From Sphingobium terrigena (GTDB lineage: Bacteria > Pseudomonadota > Alphaproteobacteria > Sphingomonadales > Sphingomonadaceae), in assembly GCF_003591655.1 (NCBI RefSeq), contig NZ_QVRA01000002.1, positions 1 to 64,000 of the forward strand: a stretch of 64,000 bases of DNA, written 5' to 3'. Below the pieces are notes generated by a model. That model searched no databases. It saw only the letters and a list, made by a program, of their open reading frames with translations, and had not been told where the DNA came from. Positions within the stretch are counted from its first letter, which is position 1, and each line of letters begins with the position of its first letter. Below, in pieces: positions 51,523-62,212 of the stretch. The translations under genes were made by a program, and so were the position numbers.

Positions 51523-53767
51523 TGGCCGTCACTTTTCCTTTGGGCATGGCAATAACCTGCCCCTCTTCCAATTTTTCCAGCGCCGCCGCAGCAAAACGCA
51601 ATGTTACCGATGCGCCGCCACCCTGCGCGTCATCGAAGCGAATTTCCCCCAGATGCTCCTCGACAATCTTCTTGACGATGGCGAGGCCCAGACCCGTCCC
51701 CTTGGTCCGCGTCGTCATATAGGGTTCCAATATCCGGTCGCGTTCCGGGGGCAGGCCGATGCCGTCATCGCGCACGGTGATGACCAGATCCTCGCCCATC
51801 TGGGCGACCCGCATGGACACATGACCGCGCGGTTCGCCTTCCGTCGGTTCCGGCTTGGGTTCAATGGCTTCGACCGCATTTTTGACGATATTCGTCAAAG
51901 CCTGTCCCAATTGCCGCCGGTCGCAGACCAGTTCCAGATCAGGCGTATCAGCCTGATAGTCGAAGCGGATATCGGGATGCGCGACCTCATGCAGGAACAG
52001 CGCGTGACGGGCAATGTCGCCCACCGTCTCGCGCCGGAACACGGGCTTGGGCATCCGCGCGAAGGAGGAGAATTCATCGACGATGCGGCGCAGGTCGCCC
52101 ACCTGCCGCACGATCGTGCCGGTCAGCCGGGTGAAGGTCGGCCGATCGCTGGTGATTTCGTCGGCATAGCGGCGCTGAAGCCGCTCAGCGGCCAGCTGGA
52201 TCGGGGTCAGCGGATTCTTGATCTCATGCGCGATCCGGCGAGCGACGTCGGACCAGGCGGCGCGGCGCTGGTCTGACAATTGCTGGGTAATGTCATCAAA
52301 GGTCAGAATATGACCGGACGCATCATCCGACACTTTCACCGCCAGCGTACGCAGGTCGCCATGGGCGCGGACCTGCACGATGCCTGCGCTCTCATCCGAT
52401 GCGATCAGATCGGCCAGTTCGGTCGATACGTCGCTCAGCAGACGGCCGACCGGATCGTCGCCCTCCTCCACCAAAATGGCGGCGGCGGAGCGATTGAGCA
52501 GCTGGATCACGCCCTTGCGATCCACAGACAGCACGCCAGCCGTCACGCCCGACAGAATCGCCTCGATAAAGGCGCGGCGTTCGTCCAGCTGGCTGTTGGC
52601 GGCGACCAGCGCACCGGTCTGTGCCTCCAGCCTTTGCGTCATGCGGTTGAAAGCGGAAGCCAGCGTGCCGATCTCGTCACGGGCGAGCGGACTGGTCACC
52701 CGCGCCGACAGGTCGCCCGCGGTGATCCGCCGTGCTGCCGTCACCAGTTCGTTTACCGGGCGCACCATCCAGTCGGCGACGGCCAGCGCGATATAGACGG
52801 CAATGCCGACCAACAGCAGCGATCCGACGAACAGGGCGATGTTGAAGCGCAGCTGCAACGCCCGCGATTGCGCCGAAAACACATCATAATCGGCGATCAC
52901 CTTCTGCGCGCGCTCGACGTTGCTGAACGCCCATGACCCCGAATCGCGGGTGGCATAGAGATAGATTTTCGACCCCGGATACAGCAATGTCACCGCCTCG
53001 ATCTGCTGCGGCTTGGCCTGGACGACGACATTTTCGCCCGCGTTCAGCCGCTTGACCACGGCGGCGGTCAGCATTTGCGCGGCGGGGCGGTTTTCCGGAT
53101 CGACCGTGGCGGCGGTGCGGGCGACCCCATCCTTGCCGACTTCGATGATGGCCGATCGGTTGAGCTTGCGGGTCACGACCTGATAGATGAAGCCTTCGGC
53201 AAAGCGCGGGCTGTTGACCTTCGACTGGGCCAGATAGTCGCGCAGATCGCTGGCCATGGTGACCGTCTCGTCGCCGACTTCGCGCAGATTCTGCTCATAA
53301 TAGCCGCGCGCCAGATCGCTGGCATTTTGGAGCATCCCGCGCGCGCTGTCGGAAAACCAGAATTGCACGCCATATTGAAACAGCAGGGACGCGAAGATCA
53401 CCACCAGCAGCATGGGGACGCTGGCGACGATCGAGAAGATCGCGACCAGCCGGACGTGCAACTGGCCATCGCTGCCGATGGCCGACGCCGCTGCGCGGCG
53501 CTTGGCAACCCGACGCCCCAGCAACACCAGCAACGCGATGGCGGGGACGAGATTCGCTACCAGCAGCAGCGCGACAATCGGCGGGGTCAGCAGTGCGTAG
53601 GATTGGCCGCTGCCCGACACGAGCCGATAGGTCAGCACTGCCATGCCCACGAACAGCGCCAGCGTCACCGCCTCGACCAGTGCGGCCAGACGCCGTCGGC
53701 GCAGGAAAGGCGGCAGATGTTTCCGCCAAGCCGGCACCCGCCGGGAAACTGTAGTCGCGCCGCTCAT
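51512..53767 (-). CDS. ntrY: NtrY sensor histidine kinase
   Basis: A 751-residue membrane kinase. Several N-terminal helices enclose a periplasmic domain; HAMP (about 335-390), PAS (about 400-500) and the kinase core follow: H-box [23 protein letters not shown]-box NIVKNAVEAIE and G-box DDGIGLPPERDRILEPYMTTRTKGTGLGLAIV. ATG 53767 is chosen over the upstream frame because homologues begin near here. Partner is NtrX; pair controls nitrogen and redox adaptation. Confidence 0.95.
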   Translation of the reverse strand: MSGATTVSRRVPAWRKHLPPFLRRRRLAALVEAVTLALFVGMAVLTYRLVSGSGQSYALLTPPIVALLLVANLVPAIALLVLLGRRVAKRRAAASAIGSDGQLHVRLVAIFSIVASVPMLLVVIFASLLFQYGVQFWFSDSARGMLQNASDLARGYYEQNLREVGDETVTMASDLRDYLAQSKVNSPRFAEGFIYQVVTRKLNRSAIIEVGKDGVARTAATVDPENRPAAQMLTAAVVKRLNAGENVVVQAKPQQIEAVTLLYPGSKIYLYATRDSGSWAFSNVERAQKVIADYDVFSAQSRALQLRFNIALFVGSLLLVGIAVYIALAVADWMVRPVNELVTAARRITAGDLSARVTSPLARDEIGTLASAFNRMTQRLEAQTGALVAANSQLDERRAFIEAILSGVTAGVLSVDRKGVIQLLNRSAAAILVEEGDDPVGRLLSDVSTELADLIASDESAGIVQVRAHGDLRTLAVKVSDDASGHILTFDDITQQLSDQRRAAWSDVARRIAHEIKNPLTPIQLAAERLQRRYADEITSDRPTFTRLTGTIVRQVGDLRRIVDEFSSFARMPKPVFRRETVGDIARHALFLHEVAHPDIRFDYQADTPDLELVCDRRQLGQALTNIVKNAVEAIEPKPEPTEGEPRGHVSMRVAQMGEDLVITVRDDGIGLPPERDRILEPYMTTRTKGTGLGLAIVKKIVEEHLGEIRFDDAQGGGASVTLRFAAAALEKLEEGQVIAMPKGKVTANGA

Positions 53768-53876
53768 AGTGGCTTTGTTACAACAACCCCGTGCCCGATC
53801 AAACACAGTATTTGTCGCATCTGCTGTTACTGGTCGATCCAGACCGTCGGTTCGTCCCGCGTAGCGCTGATCTCGA

Positions 53877-55322
53877 TCAATCGGTCAGGCGTAATTGCAG
53901 CGGGTCCAGCCCGTAATCGGTCAATTTCTTGCGCAGCGTATTGCGGTTGATCCCCAGCAGCCCGGCGGCGCGGATCTGGTTGCCATCGACGGTGGCCAGC
54001 ACCTCTTGCAACAGGATCGGCTCGATGACGGCCAGCAGATCGTCATGCAGATTGCGATTGGGCTGGCCGATGCCGACGCCCAATTGCCGCCGCGCCCAGT
54101 CGCGCACCGCATGGGCCAGATGATCGGCGGGTGCGGCATAGTCGGCCGGGACCGCATCCATCGGCAGCATGTTGCGCAATATCTCGCCGGTGATGACATT
54201 TTCGCGGCTCAGCACGGCCAGGCGCTGCATCATATTTTGCAGTTCGCGGACATTGCCGGGCCAGTGATAGACCATCAGCAACTGGGTCGCATCGTCCGCC
54301 AGCGTCTTGCGCGGCAGCCCTTCCTGCGCGGCGCGTTCCAGAAAATGGCGGGCGAGCAGGATCACATCCTCGCGCCTTTCGCGCAGCGCTGGCAGGGCAA
54401 TCGGCACGACGTTCAGGCGATAATAGAGATCCTGCCGAAACCGGTTTTCCTCGATCAGTTGCGGCAGATGCTTGTTGGTGGCGGCGATGATGCGGACATT
54501 GACCCGAACAGGTTTGGAACCGCCAACGGTCGTGACCTCGCCCGATTGCAGCACCCGCAGCAGGCGGGTCTGTGCCTCCATCGGCATGTCGCCAATTTCG
54601 TCAAGGAACAGCGTGCCGCCCTGCGCCTGCTCGAATTTGCCCGCGGTGCGAGCGTGGGCGCCGGTGAAGGCACCTTTTTCATAACCGAACAGTTCTGCCT
54701 CGATCAGTTCGCGCGGAATCGCGGCCATGTTGATCGCGACGAACGGCTTGGTCCGGCGCTGGCCCAGGCTGTGAATCGCTTCGGCCACCAGTTCCTTGCC
54801 GGTGCCCGATTCGCCCAGTACCAGGATCGACAGATCGTTCGACAACACGCGGGCGATAGTGCGATAGACTTCCTGCATCGCGGGCGATCGCCCGACCAGC
54901 GGCAGTCCGTCATGGGGCAGCCCTCCCTCCTCCGCCGCTCCGCCTGCCTCATGCCGGGTGCCGAGCGCATCGGACACGGCGCGCGTCAATTCGTTGAGGT
55001 CAAAGGGCTTGGGCAGATATTCAAACGCGCCCTTTTCGGTCGCGCGGATCGCGGTGTTCAGCGTGTTCTGCGCCGACAATATGATGACGCTGAGCGCCGG
55101 GCGGGCGGCGATGATGTCCGCTACCCCGTCCAGCCCGTCACCATCAGGCAGCATGACGTCGGTAATCAACACGTCGGGCGTGAAACTGTCCATCAGCGCG
55201 GCACGCTCGCGGATCGACCCGGCGGTCTTGACCTTATGCCCCTGCCGTCGCAGCGCTTCGCCCACCACCACGCAGATGGCGGGATCGTCATCGACCACTA
55301 GGATCGTCCCTGTCGCGGCCAT
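53877..55322 (-). CDS. ntrC: NtrC nitrogen response regulator (sigma-54 activator)
   Basis: A 481-residue regulator. The receiver contains LITDVMLPDGDGL (phospho-Asp), the AAA+ core GESGTGKELVAEAIH and the sigma-54 contact loop GAFTGAHARTAGKFEQA, and the Fis-like DNA-binding end AAGLLGINRNTLRKKL. Its ATG overlaps the ntrB stop by one base. Unlike NtrX at 50152, the GAFTGA loop is intact. Confidence 0.96.
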   Translation of the reverse strand: MAATGTILVVDDDPAICVVVGEALRRQGHKVKTAGSIRERAALMDSFTPDVLITDVMLPDGDGLDGVADIIAARPALSVIILSAQNTLNTAIRATEKGAFEYLPKPFDLNELTRAVSDALGTRHEAGGAAEEGGLPHDGLPLVGRSPAMQEVYRTIARVLSNDLSILVLGESGTGKELVAEAIHSLGQRRTKPFVAINMAAIPRELIEAELFGYEKGAFTGAHARTAGKFEQAQGGTLFLDEIGDMPMEAQTRLLRVLQSGEVTTVGGSKPVRVNVRIIAATNKHLPQLIEENRFRQDLYYRLNVVPIALPALRERREDVILLARHFLERAAQEGLPRKTLADDATQLLMVYHWPGNVRELQNMMQRLAVLSRENVITGEILRNMLPMDAVPADYAAPADHLAHAVRDWARRQLGVGIGQPNRNLHDDLLAVIEPILLQEVLATVDGNQIRAAGLLGINRNTLRKKLTDYGLDPLQLRLTD

Positions 55323-56431
55323 CAGCCCATCCCCATCGGCAGCAATATGCGGAAGGTGGATTCGCCCGCCTCCGCATCGCGCGCATATTGTACAAAGCCG
55401 TTCATGTCGCGGACCAGCTTGTCCACCAGCGCCAGCCCCAGTCCCTGCCCGTCGCGCTTGCCGGTGATGAAGGGGTTGAAGAGATGGTCCAGAATATGTT
55501 CCGGCACGCCCGGCCCATTATCGACCACGACGATCTCGATCGGCAGCACCGCGCTGCCCTTGCCGCCGCCGACCATGACGGACACGCCATGGCGAAAAGC
55601 GGTTTCGACGCGGATGCGGGGCTTGGCGACATGCTCCAGTGCCTCCGCTGCATTTTTGAGCAGGTTGATCATCACCTGCACCAGCGCATCGTCATTGATG
55701 TTGGCAAATGGCAAGGATGGATCATAACGCTTTATGATACGGACATGTTTGGCAAAACCTGCCGCTGCAATATCGGCCGCGCGGTCGATCAGCGGATAGA
55801 TGTTGCCGGGGTGGCATTCCAGCGTCCGGTCGGTGGTGAAGTCCTGCATCCGGTCGATCAGCGCGGCGATACGATCCACCTCGTTACAGATCAATTGGGT
55901 CAGCGCCGCGTCGCGCCCGCCCTGCCCACCTTCCAGCAATTGCGCCGCGCCGCGTATGCCCGACAGCGGATTTTTGATCTCATGCGCCAATATCGCCGCC
56001 GCGCCCATGGCGGACCGCGCCCCGCCCGACGTGCCGCGATGACCGATCTTGCGCGCCTGGCTCTGCGCATGGAGCGACACGACCCGCCAGCCATCATGAT
56101 CGACGATCGGCGCGATCATCAGGTCGACCTCCATTTCGGCAGTACGCCCGGCATGGACCTTGATATCATAGGCCGCGATCGGCTTCTGGCTGTGCCAGAT
56201 GTCGAAGCGCGCACCGGCCTCTGCGATGCGGATGGTGCGCGCGACATCGCTGCCGACGATGGCGGACCGGGCCATGTTGAGCAGGGTTTCGGCCCGGACA
56301 TTGGCTTCGGCAATGCTGTTGTCGGGCCGGATCACCAAAGTCGCCACCGGCAGCGCGGTCATCTGTTCGGCCAGCGATGGACCGTCCTGCTGCATCCGTA
56401 ACGGCGGCACCAGCGGCAGCGTGCCGCTCAT
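55322..56431 (-). CDS. ntrB: NtrB (GlnL) sensor histidine kinase
   Basis: A 369-residue soluble kinase: PAS domain (about 20-125, [23 protein letters not shown]), H-box [23 protein letters not shown]-box [12 protein letters not shown] and G-box [18 protein letters not shown]...GQGLGLALV. It relays PII (glutamine) state to NtrC. The start overlaps the dusB stop by 4 bp, the classical nifR3-ntrBC arrangement. Confidence 0.95.
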   Translation of the reverse strand: MSGTLPLVPPLRMQQDGPSLAEQMTALPVATLVIRPDNSIAEANVRAETLLNMARSAIVGSDVARTIRIAEAGARFDIWHSQKPIAAYDIKVHAGRTAEMEVDLMIAPIVDHDGWRVVSLHAQSQARKIGHRGTSGGARSAMGAAAILAHEIKNPLSGIRGAAQLLEGGQGGRDAALTQLICNEVDRIAALIDRMQDFTTDRTLECHPGNIYPLIDRAADIAAAGFAKHVRIIKRYDPSLPFANINDDALVQVMINLLKNAAEALEHVAKPRIRVETAFRHGVSVMVGGGKGSAVLPIEIVVVDNGPGVPEHILDHLFNPFITGKRDGQGLGLALVDKLVRDMNGFVQYARDAEAGESTFRILLPMGMG

Positions 56432-57450
56432 GCCGCCTGACGCGCGTCCACCGCCTCGACCTCGCCCGCAATCAGCGGTTCGTAAAAGCGGGCGAGCATG
56501 TCCAGCACCTTGTCCGCATCCGGCTCCTGATTGACCGCATGGCGGAACTCGGCAGAACCGGTCAGCCCCTTGGTGTACCAGCCGATATGCTTGCGGGCCA
56601 TATTGACCCCGGTATAATTATCATAATGATCGAGCATTGCCTTATAATGCTCTATGATAGCGTGATATTGTTCTTCCAGCAACGGGTCCGGCACGCGCTC
56701 GCCCCGGTCCAGCCAGGCCATGACCTGACTGATCAGCCAGGGGCGGCCATAGGCACCGCGCCCGATCATCACCCCGTCCGCGCCGCTCTGTTCCAGCGCC
56801 ATGTCGGCGTCCTCGATCGAGCAGATGTCGCCATTGGCGATGACCGGCAGCTTGACCGCATCCTTGACCGACCGGATGAAGCCCCAGTCCGCTGACCCCT
56901 TATACATCTGGCACCGGGTGCGGCCATGAACGGTAATCAGCTTCGCGCCCAGATCTTCGGCAATATGCGCCAGTTCGGGCGCATTGAGGCTGCTATGATC
57001 CCAGCCCATCCGCATCTTGACGGTGACAGGCACGTCGACCGCCTCGACCGTCGCCTTGATCAGCGCAGCGGCCAGCGGCAGGTCGCGCATCAGCGCGCTG
57101 CCCGCGTCGCCATTGACGACCTTCTTCACCGGGCAGCCCATATTGATGTCGATGATCGCCGCGCCGCGATCCGCGTTCAGCTTAGCCGCATCGGCCATTT
57201 CGGCGGGCGAGCAGCCTGCCAATTGCATCGACACGGGTTCCTCCAGCGGATGCCAGGCAGCCTTTTGCAGCGACTGGCGCGTCTCGCGGATCATCGCGGC
57301 GGTCGCGATCATCTCGGTCACGTTGAGGCCGCAGCCATAGCGGCGCACCAGCGTGCGGAACGGCATGTCAGTGACGCCGGTCATCGGCGCCAGCACGACG
57401 GGCATGTCGATCGTCAGCGGACCGATGGAAATGGGGGAAAGCCTGCGCAT
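56428..57450 (-). CDS. dusB: tRNA-dihydrouridine synthase B (NifR3)
   Basis: A 340-residue FMN enzyme that reduces uridine in tRNA D-loops. Blocks: [51 protein letters not shown] (catalytic Cys), [16 protein letters not shown] and [17 protein letters not shown] 57450 is preferred to a longer frame from 57513. It starts the dusB-ntrB-ntrC-ntrY-ntrX group and is divergent to ispDF. Confidence 0.95.
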   Translation of the reverse strand: MRRLSPISIGPLTIDMPVVLAPMTGVTDMPFRTLVRRYGCGLNVTEMIATAAMIRETRQSLQKAAWHPLEEPVSMQLAGCSPAEMADAAKLNADRGAAIIDINMGCPVKKVVNGDAGSALMRDLPLAAALIKATVEAVDVPVTVKMRMGWDHSSLNAPELAHIAEDLGAKLITVHGRTRCQMYKGSADWGFIRSVKDAVKLPVIANGDICSIEDADMALEQSGADGVMIGRGAYGRPWLISQVMAWLDRGERVPDPLLEEQYHAIIEHYKAMLDHYDNYTGVNMARKHIGWYTKGLTGSAEFRHAVNQEPDADKVLDMLARFYEPLIAGEVEAVDARQAA

Positions 57451-57548
57451 GATACTCGAACGATACTGCCTAAAAAACAGGCAGCCCATAGCGGTTATTG
57501 GCCTGCGGGGCAAGCGAAGGGGTCTGGCGGGGGCAGCCCCAAGCGTCT

Positions 57549-58736
57549 ATGCCCCGCGCCATGACTGACAACAGGCACAGAACGCTCGCCCTGCTGGTCG
57601 CCGCTGGCACCGGCAGCCGCGCGGGCGGCAATATTCCCAAGCAGTTCCGCACCGTTGGCGGCAAGGCGGTGATTGCCCATGCGGTGGACGCTCTGGCGGC
57701 GCATGAGGGCATTGACGCGATCCATCTGGTCATCGGTGCCGGGCAGGAGGCGCAAGTGCGCGCGCTGCTGGGAGATCGCGCGATTGCCGGGGTGACGCTG
57801 GGCGCGGACAGTCGGCGCGGATCGGTACGCGCGGGGCTGGAGGCGATTGCGGCGGCGGGTGGCGCGGACCGGGTGCTGATCCATGATGCGGCGCGGCCCT
57901 TCCTGCCGGGTGCCGTGGTGGACCGGTTGCTGGGAGCACTGGACGGTGCGCAGGGAGCGATACCGGTGTTGCCGGTCGCTGATACGCTGGTCCGTGGTGA
58001 GGGCGACGTGATGGGCGAAGGCGTGGCGCGCGACGGGCTGTTCCGCGTGCAGACGCCGCAGGCTTTCCGCTTCGACACGATCCTGGCGGCGCACCGTGGC
58101 TGGGACGAGGGCCGCGAAGCCACGGACGATGCACAGATTTTGAAAGGCTGGGGCCATGACGTCATCTTGGTTGCAGGCGACGAGGGACTGGAAAAATTGA
58201 CCTACCCACAGGATTTTGCCCGCGCCGAGGCCAGGCTGGCAAGCGCCCGCACAGTGCGCGTCGGCATGGGCTATGACGTCCATCGCCTCGCCCCGGATGA
58301 GGAATTATGGCTGGGCGGCGTGCTCGTCCCCCACGATCGTGGGCTCGCCGGGCATAGCGATGCCGACGTAGCGTTGCACGCGATCGTCGATGCGCTGCTG
58401 GGGGCACTGGCAGAGGGCGACATTGGCAGCCATTTCCCGCCATCCGACGCGCAATGGCGCGGGGCCTCGTCAGACCGCTTTCTGGCCTATGCGGGCGACC
58501 GTGTGGCGGCACGCGGCGGGACGATCGACCATATCGACCTGACCATCATCTGCGAAGCGCCCAAGATCGGCCCGCATCGCGACGCCATGCGGACGCGGAT
58601 CGCGGAGATACTGAGCATGCCGATCGACCGTGTCAGCGTGAAGGCGACCACCACCGAGCGGCTGGGCTTTGCCGGGCGGCGCGAAGGTATTGCGGCACAA
58701 GCGGTTGCCACCCTCTTCCTTCCCGCGCTATCCTGA
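57549..58736 (+). CDS. ispDF: IspDF bifunctional isoprenoid enzyme
   Basis: A 395-residue fusion of two MEP-pathway enzymes. The N-terminal IspD half makes CDP-methylerythritol (LLVAAGTGSRAGG, KQFRTVGGK, HDAARPF, QTPQAF). The C-terminal IspF half (from about residue 238) makes the cyclic diphosphate: GMGYDVHRLAP, GHSDADVALHAIVDALLGA, HFPPSD and KATTTERLGFAGRREGIAAQAV. Start may be ATG 57549 or ATG 57561. The fusion is usual in alphaproteobacteria. Confidence 0.96.
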   Translation: MPRAMTDNRHRTLALLVAAGTGSRAGGNIPKQFRTVGGKAVIAHAVDALAAHEGIDAIHLVIGAGQEAQVRALLGDRAIAGVTLGADSRRGSVRAGLEAIAAAGGADRVLIHDAARPFLPGAVVDRLLGALDGAQGAIPVLPVADTLVRGEGDVMGEGVARDGLFRVQTPQAFRFDTILAAHRGWDEGREATDDAQILKGWGHDVILVAGDEGLEKLTYPQDFARAEARLASARTVRVGMGYDVHRLAPDEELWLGGVLVPHDRGLAGHSDADVALHAIVDALLGALAEGDIGSHFPPSDAQWRGASSDRFLAYAGDRVAARGGTIDHIDLTIICEAPKIGPHRDAMRTRIAEILSMPIDRVSVKATTTERLGFAGRREGIAAQAVATLFLPALS

Positions 58737-58740
58737 TCCG

Positions 58741-59259
58741 ATGCCAGACAGCATCCTCCCCACCATCCTGGTCGAACTTGCCGACCGGGTCATCATCGCC
58801 AACCGTCGCGCCGGGCGGACCATTGCCGTCGCCGAAAGCTGCACCGGGGGGCTGGTGTCCGCCGCCCTCACCGAAATCGCGGGCTCATCCGACGTGTTCG
58901 AAGCCGGATTCATTACCTATTCCAACGATATGAAGGCGGAACTTCTGAAGGTTTCGCATGATGTGCTGGAAACATTCGGGGCGGTGTCCATCGCCACCGC
59001 CTGGGCCATGGCGCAGGGTGCGCTGCTCAAAAGCCATGCCCATGTCGCCGTCGCCATAACCGGAATTGCCGGGCCGGGTGGCGGAACGGAGCAGAAGCCG
59101 GTCGGCACCGTCGTATTCGCCCGCGCGGAACGCGGGGCAAGTCCCGACAAGATCGTCGCGGACATGCGGCATTTCGACAATGATGGCCGGGGCGGCGTAC
59201 GGCTTCAGGCGGCGCTCTGTGCGCTTGAACTGCTGCTGCCCGATTCGCCGGGCGCATAA
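58741..59259 (+). CDS. pncC: CinA-like nicotinamide-nucleotide amidase (PncC)
   Basis: A 172-residue protein that corresponds to the C-terminal CinA domain alone: AVAESCTGGLVSAALTEIAGSS and AITGIAGPGGGTEQKPVGTVVFA. It deamidates NMN. Start ATG 58741, four bases after the ispDF stop, so co-transcribed. Its 3' end overlaps the convergent Coq10-like gene by 55 bp. Confidence 0.93.
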   Translation: MPDSILPTILVELADRVIIANRRAGRTIAVAESCTGGLVSAALTEIAGSSDVFEAGFITYSNDMKAELLKVSHDVLETFGAVSIATAWAMAQGALLKSHAHVAVAITGIAGPGGGTEQKPVGTVVFARAERGASPDKIVADMRHFDNDGRGGVRLQAALCALELLLPDSPGA

Positions 59260-59681
59260 AGCTGCGCAGCGCGCGTTTCGAACGCGCCGATCATCTTGCG
59301 CAGCGCCTTGTCGAACATCTGGCCCGCCAGCATTTCGAACAGGCGATTCTTGAAGGCGAACTCGACCTCGAAATCGACCAGCACCCCGCCCTGCCCGTCA
59401 TCGCGGAAGCGCCATTCATTGTGCAGATGCTTCAAGGGACCGTCGAGATAATCGACCCGGACATGGTCGGGCCGATGCTTGTGAACGCGGGAGGTGAAGC
59501 TTTCCTTGATCCCCTTGAACCCCACGATCATGTCAGCGACCATTTCCGTGTCGCTGCTCGACCGCACCCGGATCGCACTGATCCAGGGGAGAAATTCGGG
59601 GTAGGCCGGGACGTTCGATACCAGATCGAACATCTGGGTCGGGCTGTAGGGCAGATGCCGTGTCTCGTTATGGCGGGGCAT
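59205..59681 (-). CDS. Coq10/RatA-type polyketide cyclase-like protein
   Basis: A 158-residue START-fold protein of the Coq10/RatA group: RHLPYSPTQMFDLVSNVPAYPEFLPW, VGFKGIKESFTSRV, LDGPLKHLHNEWRF and FEVEFAFKNRLFEMLAGQMFDKALRKMIGAFETRA. It probably binds ubiquinone and helps its delivery. Start ATG 59681. It lies four bases behind the lipA stop in the same direction. Confidence 0.9.
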   Translation of the reverse strand: MPRHNETRHLPYSPTQMFDLVSNVPAYPEFLPWISAIRVRSSSDTEMVADMIVGFKGIKESFTSRVHKHRPDHVRVDYLDGPLKHLHNEWRFRDDGQGGVLVDFEVEFAFKNRLFEMLAGQMFDKALRKMIGAFETRAAQLYAPGESGSSSSSAQSAA

Positions 59682-59685
59682 GGAT

Positions 59686-60630
59686 TTACTGGGCAGCCTT
59701 GGCCAGCTTCGCCTCACGCGCGGCGCGCATTTCGGCGAAATCCGCGCCGGCATGATAGCTCGACCGGGTAAGCGGGCTGGATGCGACCTGCAGGAAGCCC
59801 TTGGCCCGCGCGATCGCGGCATAGGCATTGAACGCGGCGGGCGTGACGAACTCGATCACCTTGGCATGTTTGGGCGTGGGCTGGAGATATTGGCCCATGG
59901 TCAGGAAATCGATGTCGGCCGACCGCATATCATCCATCACCTGATGCACTTCCAGCCGCTCCTCACCCAGCCCCAGCATGATTCCGGACTTGGTGAAGAT
60001 GGACGGGTCGAGCCGCTTGACCGACTCCAGCAACCGCAGCGAGGCATAATAGCGCGCGCCGGGGCGGATGGTGGGGTAGAGGCGCGGCACCGTCTCCAGA
60101 TTATGATTATAGACGTCGGGTCGCGCCGTAACGATCATCTCGACCGCACGCTCATGCTTGTTGCGGAAGTCCGGCGTCAGGATTTCGATCGTCGTGTTCG
60201 GCGTCGTGCGGCGCAGCGCCTCGATCACCTTGACGAATTGCGACGCGCCGCCATCCGGCAGGTCGTCGCGATCGACCGAGGTGATGACGATATGTTCCAG
60301 CCCCATTTCGGCGCAGGCATCGGCCAGATTCTGCGGCTCGTTGACATCGACCTTGCGCGGCATCCCGGTCTTGACGTTGCAAAAGGCGCAGGCCCGCGTG
60401 CAAACATCGCCCAGGATCATCACCGTGGCGTGCTTCTTGGTCCAGCATTCGCCGATATTCGGGCAGGCCGCTTCCTCGCAGACCGTATTCAGCCCCTTGT
60501 CGCGCATCAGCTTGCGCGTCTCATGATAGGCCGGGCTGGTCGGCGCCTTGACGCGAATCCAGTCGGGTTTGCGCGCGCGCTCCGGCTTGACAGGGTCACC
60601 GGGCATGGGGATCGGGGCGATGTCGTTCAT
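59686..60630 (-). CDS. lipA: Lipoyl synthase
   Basis: A 314-residue radical-SAM enzyme that inserts sulphur into octanoyl groups. Auxiliary cluster [13 protein letters not shown] and radical-SAM motif C-T-R-A-C-A-F-C are both intact, as are [14 protein letters not shown] and [13 protein letters not shown] 60630 is used; the frame is open to 60693. The C-terminus ends with the standard [10 protein letters not shown] segment. Confidence 0.96.
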   Translation of the reverse strand: MNDIAPIPMPGDPVKPERARKPDWIRVKAPTSPAYHETRKLMRDKGLNTVCEEAACPNIGECWTKKHATVMILGDVCTRACAFCNVKTGMPRKVDVNEPQNLADACAEMGLEHIVITSVDRDDLPDGGASQFVKVIEALRRTTPNTTIEILTPDFRNKHERAVEMIVTARPDVYNHNLETVPRLYPTIRPGARYYASLRLLESVKRLDPSIFTKSGIMLGLGEERLEVHQVMDDMRSADIDFLTMGQYLQPTPKHAKVIEFVTPAAFNAYAAIARAKGFLQVASSPLTRSSYHAGADFAEMRAAREAKLAKAAQ

Positions 60631-60719
60631 CTGCCCCAGATAGCGATCCAGCGCACCACTTGCCAGTCCCCATATGGCCATACTTGCCAGCATCCTTATT
60701 GTGCGGCACAGACCGGCGC

Positions 60720-61358
60720 ATGGCTGATTTTTCCAACATGATCGAAGGCTATCGCCGCTTCCGCCAAACGGGCTGGACTCAGCAGCGCGAGCGATGGGAT
60801 GAACTGAGCGAAGGACAAAGCCCCAGGGTGATGATCATCGCCTGTTCCGACAGCCGGGTCGATCCCGCGCAGATTTTCGACACCAATCCCGGCGAGATTT
60901 TCGTCGTCCGTAATGTTGCCGCGCTGGTGCCGCCGTTCGAGACGACGCCCGGTCATCATGGCGTATCAGCGGCGCTGGAATTTGCCGTGCAGGTGCTTCA
61001 GGTCAGCGAAATCATTGTCATGGGCCATGGCAAATGCGGGGGTTGCAAGGCGGCGCTCAGTCATGATCTGAAGGATGCAGAACCCGGCGAAGGCGGTTTT
61101 ATCCATAGCTGGATCGAGCTGCTGGACCCGGCGCGCGACACGGTGATTGCGCGCTATGGCGAGGATCGCAGCCGGGACGTCGAACGGGCGATGGAGCAGG
61201 AAAGCGTCAAGGTGAGCCTGGCAAACCTGCGCACCTTCCCCTGCGTCCGGTCCAAGGAACGCAAGGGCGAGTTGAAACTGATCGGCGCTTTCTTTGCCAT
61301 TTCCGACGGCCAGTTGCATGTCATGGATGAGCAGAGCGGCATCTTCACGCCTGCCTGA
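60720..61358 (+). CDS. Beta-class carbonic anhydrase
   Basis: A 212-residue zinc enzyme. Zinc ligands are in ACSDSRVDP (Cys and Asp/Arg dyad) and [12 protein letters not shown] (His and Cys); [12 protein letters not shown] is the active-site loop. It interconverts CO2 and bicarbonate. Start ATG 60720, divergent to lipA by 89 bp. Confidence 0.95.
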   Translation: MADFSNMIEGYRRFRQTGWTQQRERWDELSEGQSPRVMIIACSDSRVDPAQIFDTNPGEIFVVRNVAALVPPFETTPGHHGVSAALEFAVQVLQVSEIIVMGHGKCGGCKAALSHDLKDAEPGEGGFIHSWIELLDPARDTVIARYGEDRSRDVERAMEQESVKVSLANLRTFPCVRSKERKGELKLIGAFFAISDGQLHVMDEQSGIFTPA

Positions 61359-61369
61359 AAGGACATAGC

Positions 61370-62176
61370 ATGACGTCTCTGGACGGGCCGAGCGGCAATA
61401 TCGCCCTGCTGATCGATGCCGACAATGCGTCGGCGGCCCATTTCGATCCGGTGATGACAGTGCTGGCGGAACTGGGCACGGTCAATATCCGTCGCGCCTA
61501 TGGCAATTGGAGCAAAGCGACGCTCAAGACCTGGGCGGCGCTGTCGATTGCGCAGGCAATCGAACCGCAGCAGCAGTTCGACCTGACCAAGGGCAAGAAC
61601 GCGACCGACATGAAGATGACGATCGACGCCATGGACCTGATGGCGAGCGGACGGGTCAGCGGCTTTGGCCTGATGTCGAGCGACAGCGATTTCACCCCGC
61701 TCGTCACCCGCATCCGGCAGCAGGGCATACCGGTCTATGGCTTTGGCCGGATGAATTCGCCGGAGGGTTTCCGCCGCGCCTGTACCCGCTTCATTGACGT
61801 GGTGGCACTGGCAGCAGCCGAAGAGCCGATCGTCAGCAAGGCACCAGCCCCGGCGCGCACGCCCAAGGCTGACGAAACCAAAGCCGCGCCCGCAAAAGCC
61901 GCGCCTCCCGCGTCTGCTCCAGCACCCGCCCCGGTCGTGAAGAAGGCCGTCGATGCCGAAGTCATCAAATTGCTGATCGACGCCTATGATTCGGTCAAAC
62001 GCGACGAGCGCGGCTTTGTGCGGCTGGGATCGGTGGGCCAGCTGGCGGGCAACCGCTCCAGCTTCGACGTGCGCAACTACGGCTATAAGCGGCTATCCGA
62101 CCTGGTGCAGGCCATCCCCAACTTCATCACCGAATCGCGCGAAGGCGGTCAGGTGTGGATCAAACGGGTGAATTAA
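61370..62176 (+). CDS. NYN-domain (LabA-like) protein with OST-HTH/LOTUS domain
   Basis: A 268-residue predicted ribonuclease. The N-terminal NYN/PIN-like domain has ALLIDADNAS, KNATDMKMTIDAMDL and LMSSDSDFTPLVTRIRQQG, the acidic cluster of the family. An Ala/Pro/Lys linker (about 160-195) joins a C-terminal OST-HTH-like domain (VIKLLIDAYDS, GSVGQLAGNRSSFDVRNYGYKRLSDLVQ). AAGGACA precedes the ATG, 11 bases after the carbonic anhydrase stop. Confidence 0.9.
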   Translation: MTSLDGPSGNIALLIDADNASAAHFDPVMTVLAELGTVNIRRAYGNWSKATLKTWAALSIAQAIEPQQQFDLTKGKNATDMKMTIDAMDLMASGRVSGFGLMSSDSDFTPLVTRIRQQGIPVYGFGRMNSPEGFRRACTRFIDVVALAAAEEPIVSKAPAPARTPKADETKAAPAKAAPPASAPAPAPVVKKAVDAEVIKLLIDAYDSVKRDERGFVRLGSVGQLAGNRSSFDVRNYGYKRLSDLVQAIPNFITESREGGQVWIKRVN

Positions 62177-62212
62177 TGTTGGAGGGAGTGCGACTGCGCG
62201 CGCCTCTGTTCA

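Noticed and set aside
53895..55301. 468-codon plus-strand ORF opposite ntrC
   Set aside because: Antisense shadow; ntrC on the minus strand has complete domains and motifs.
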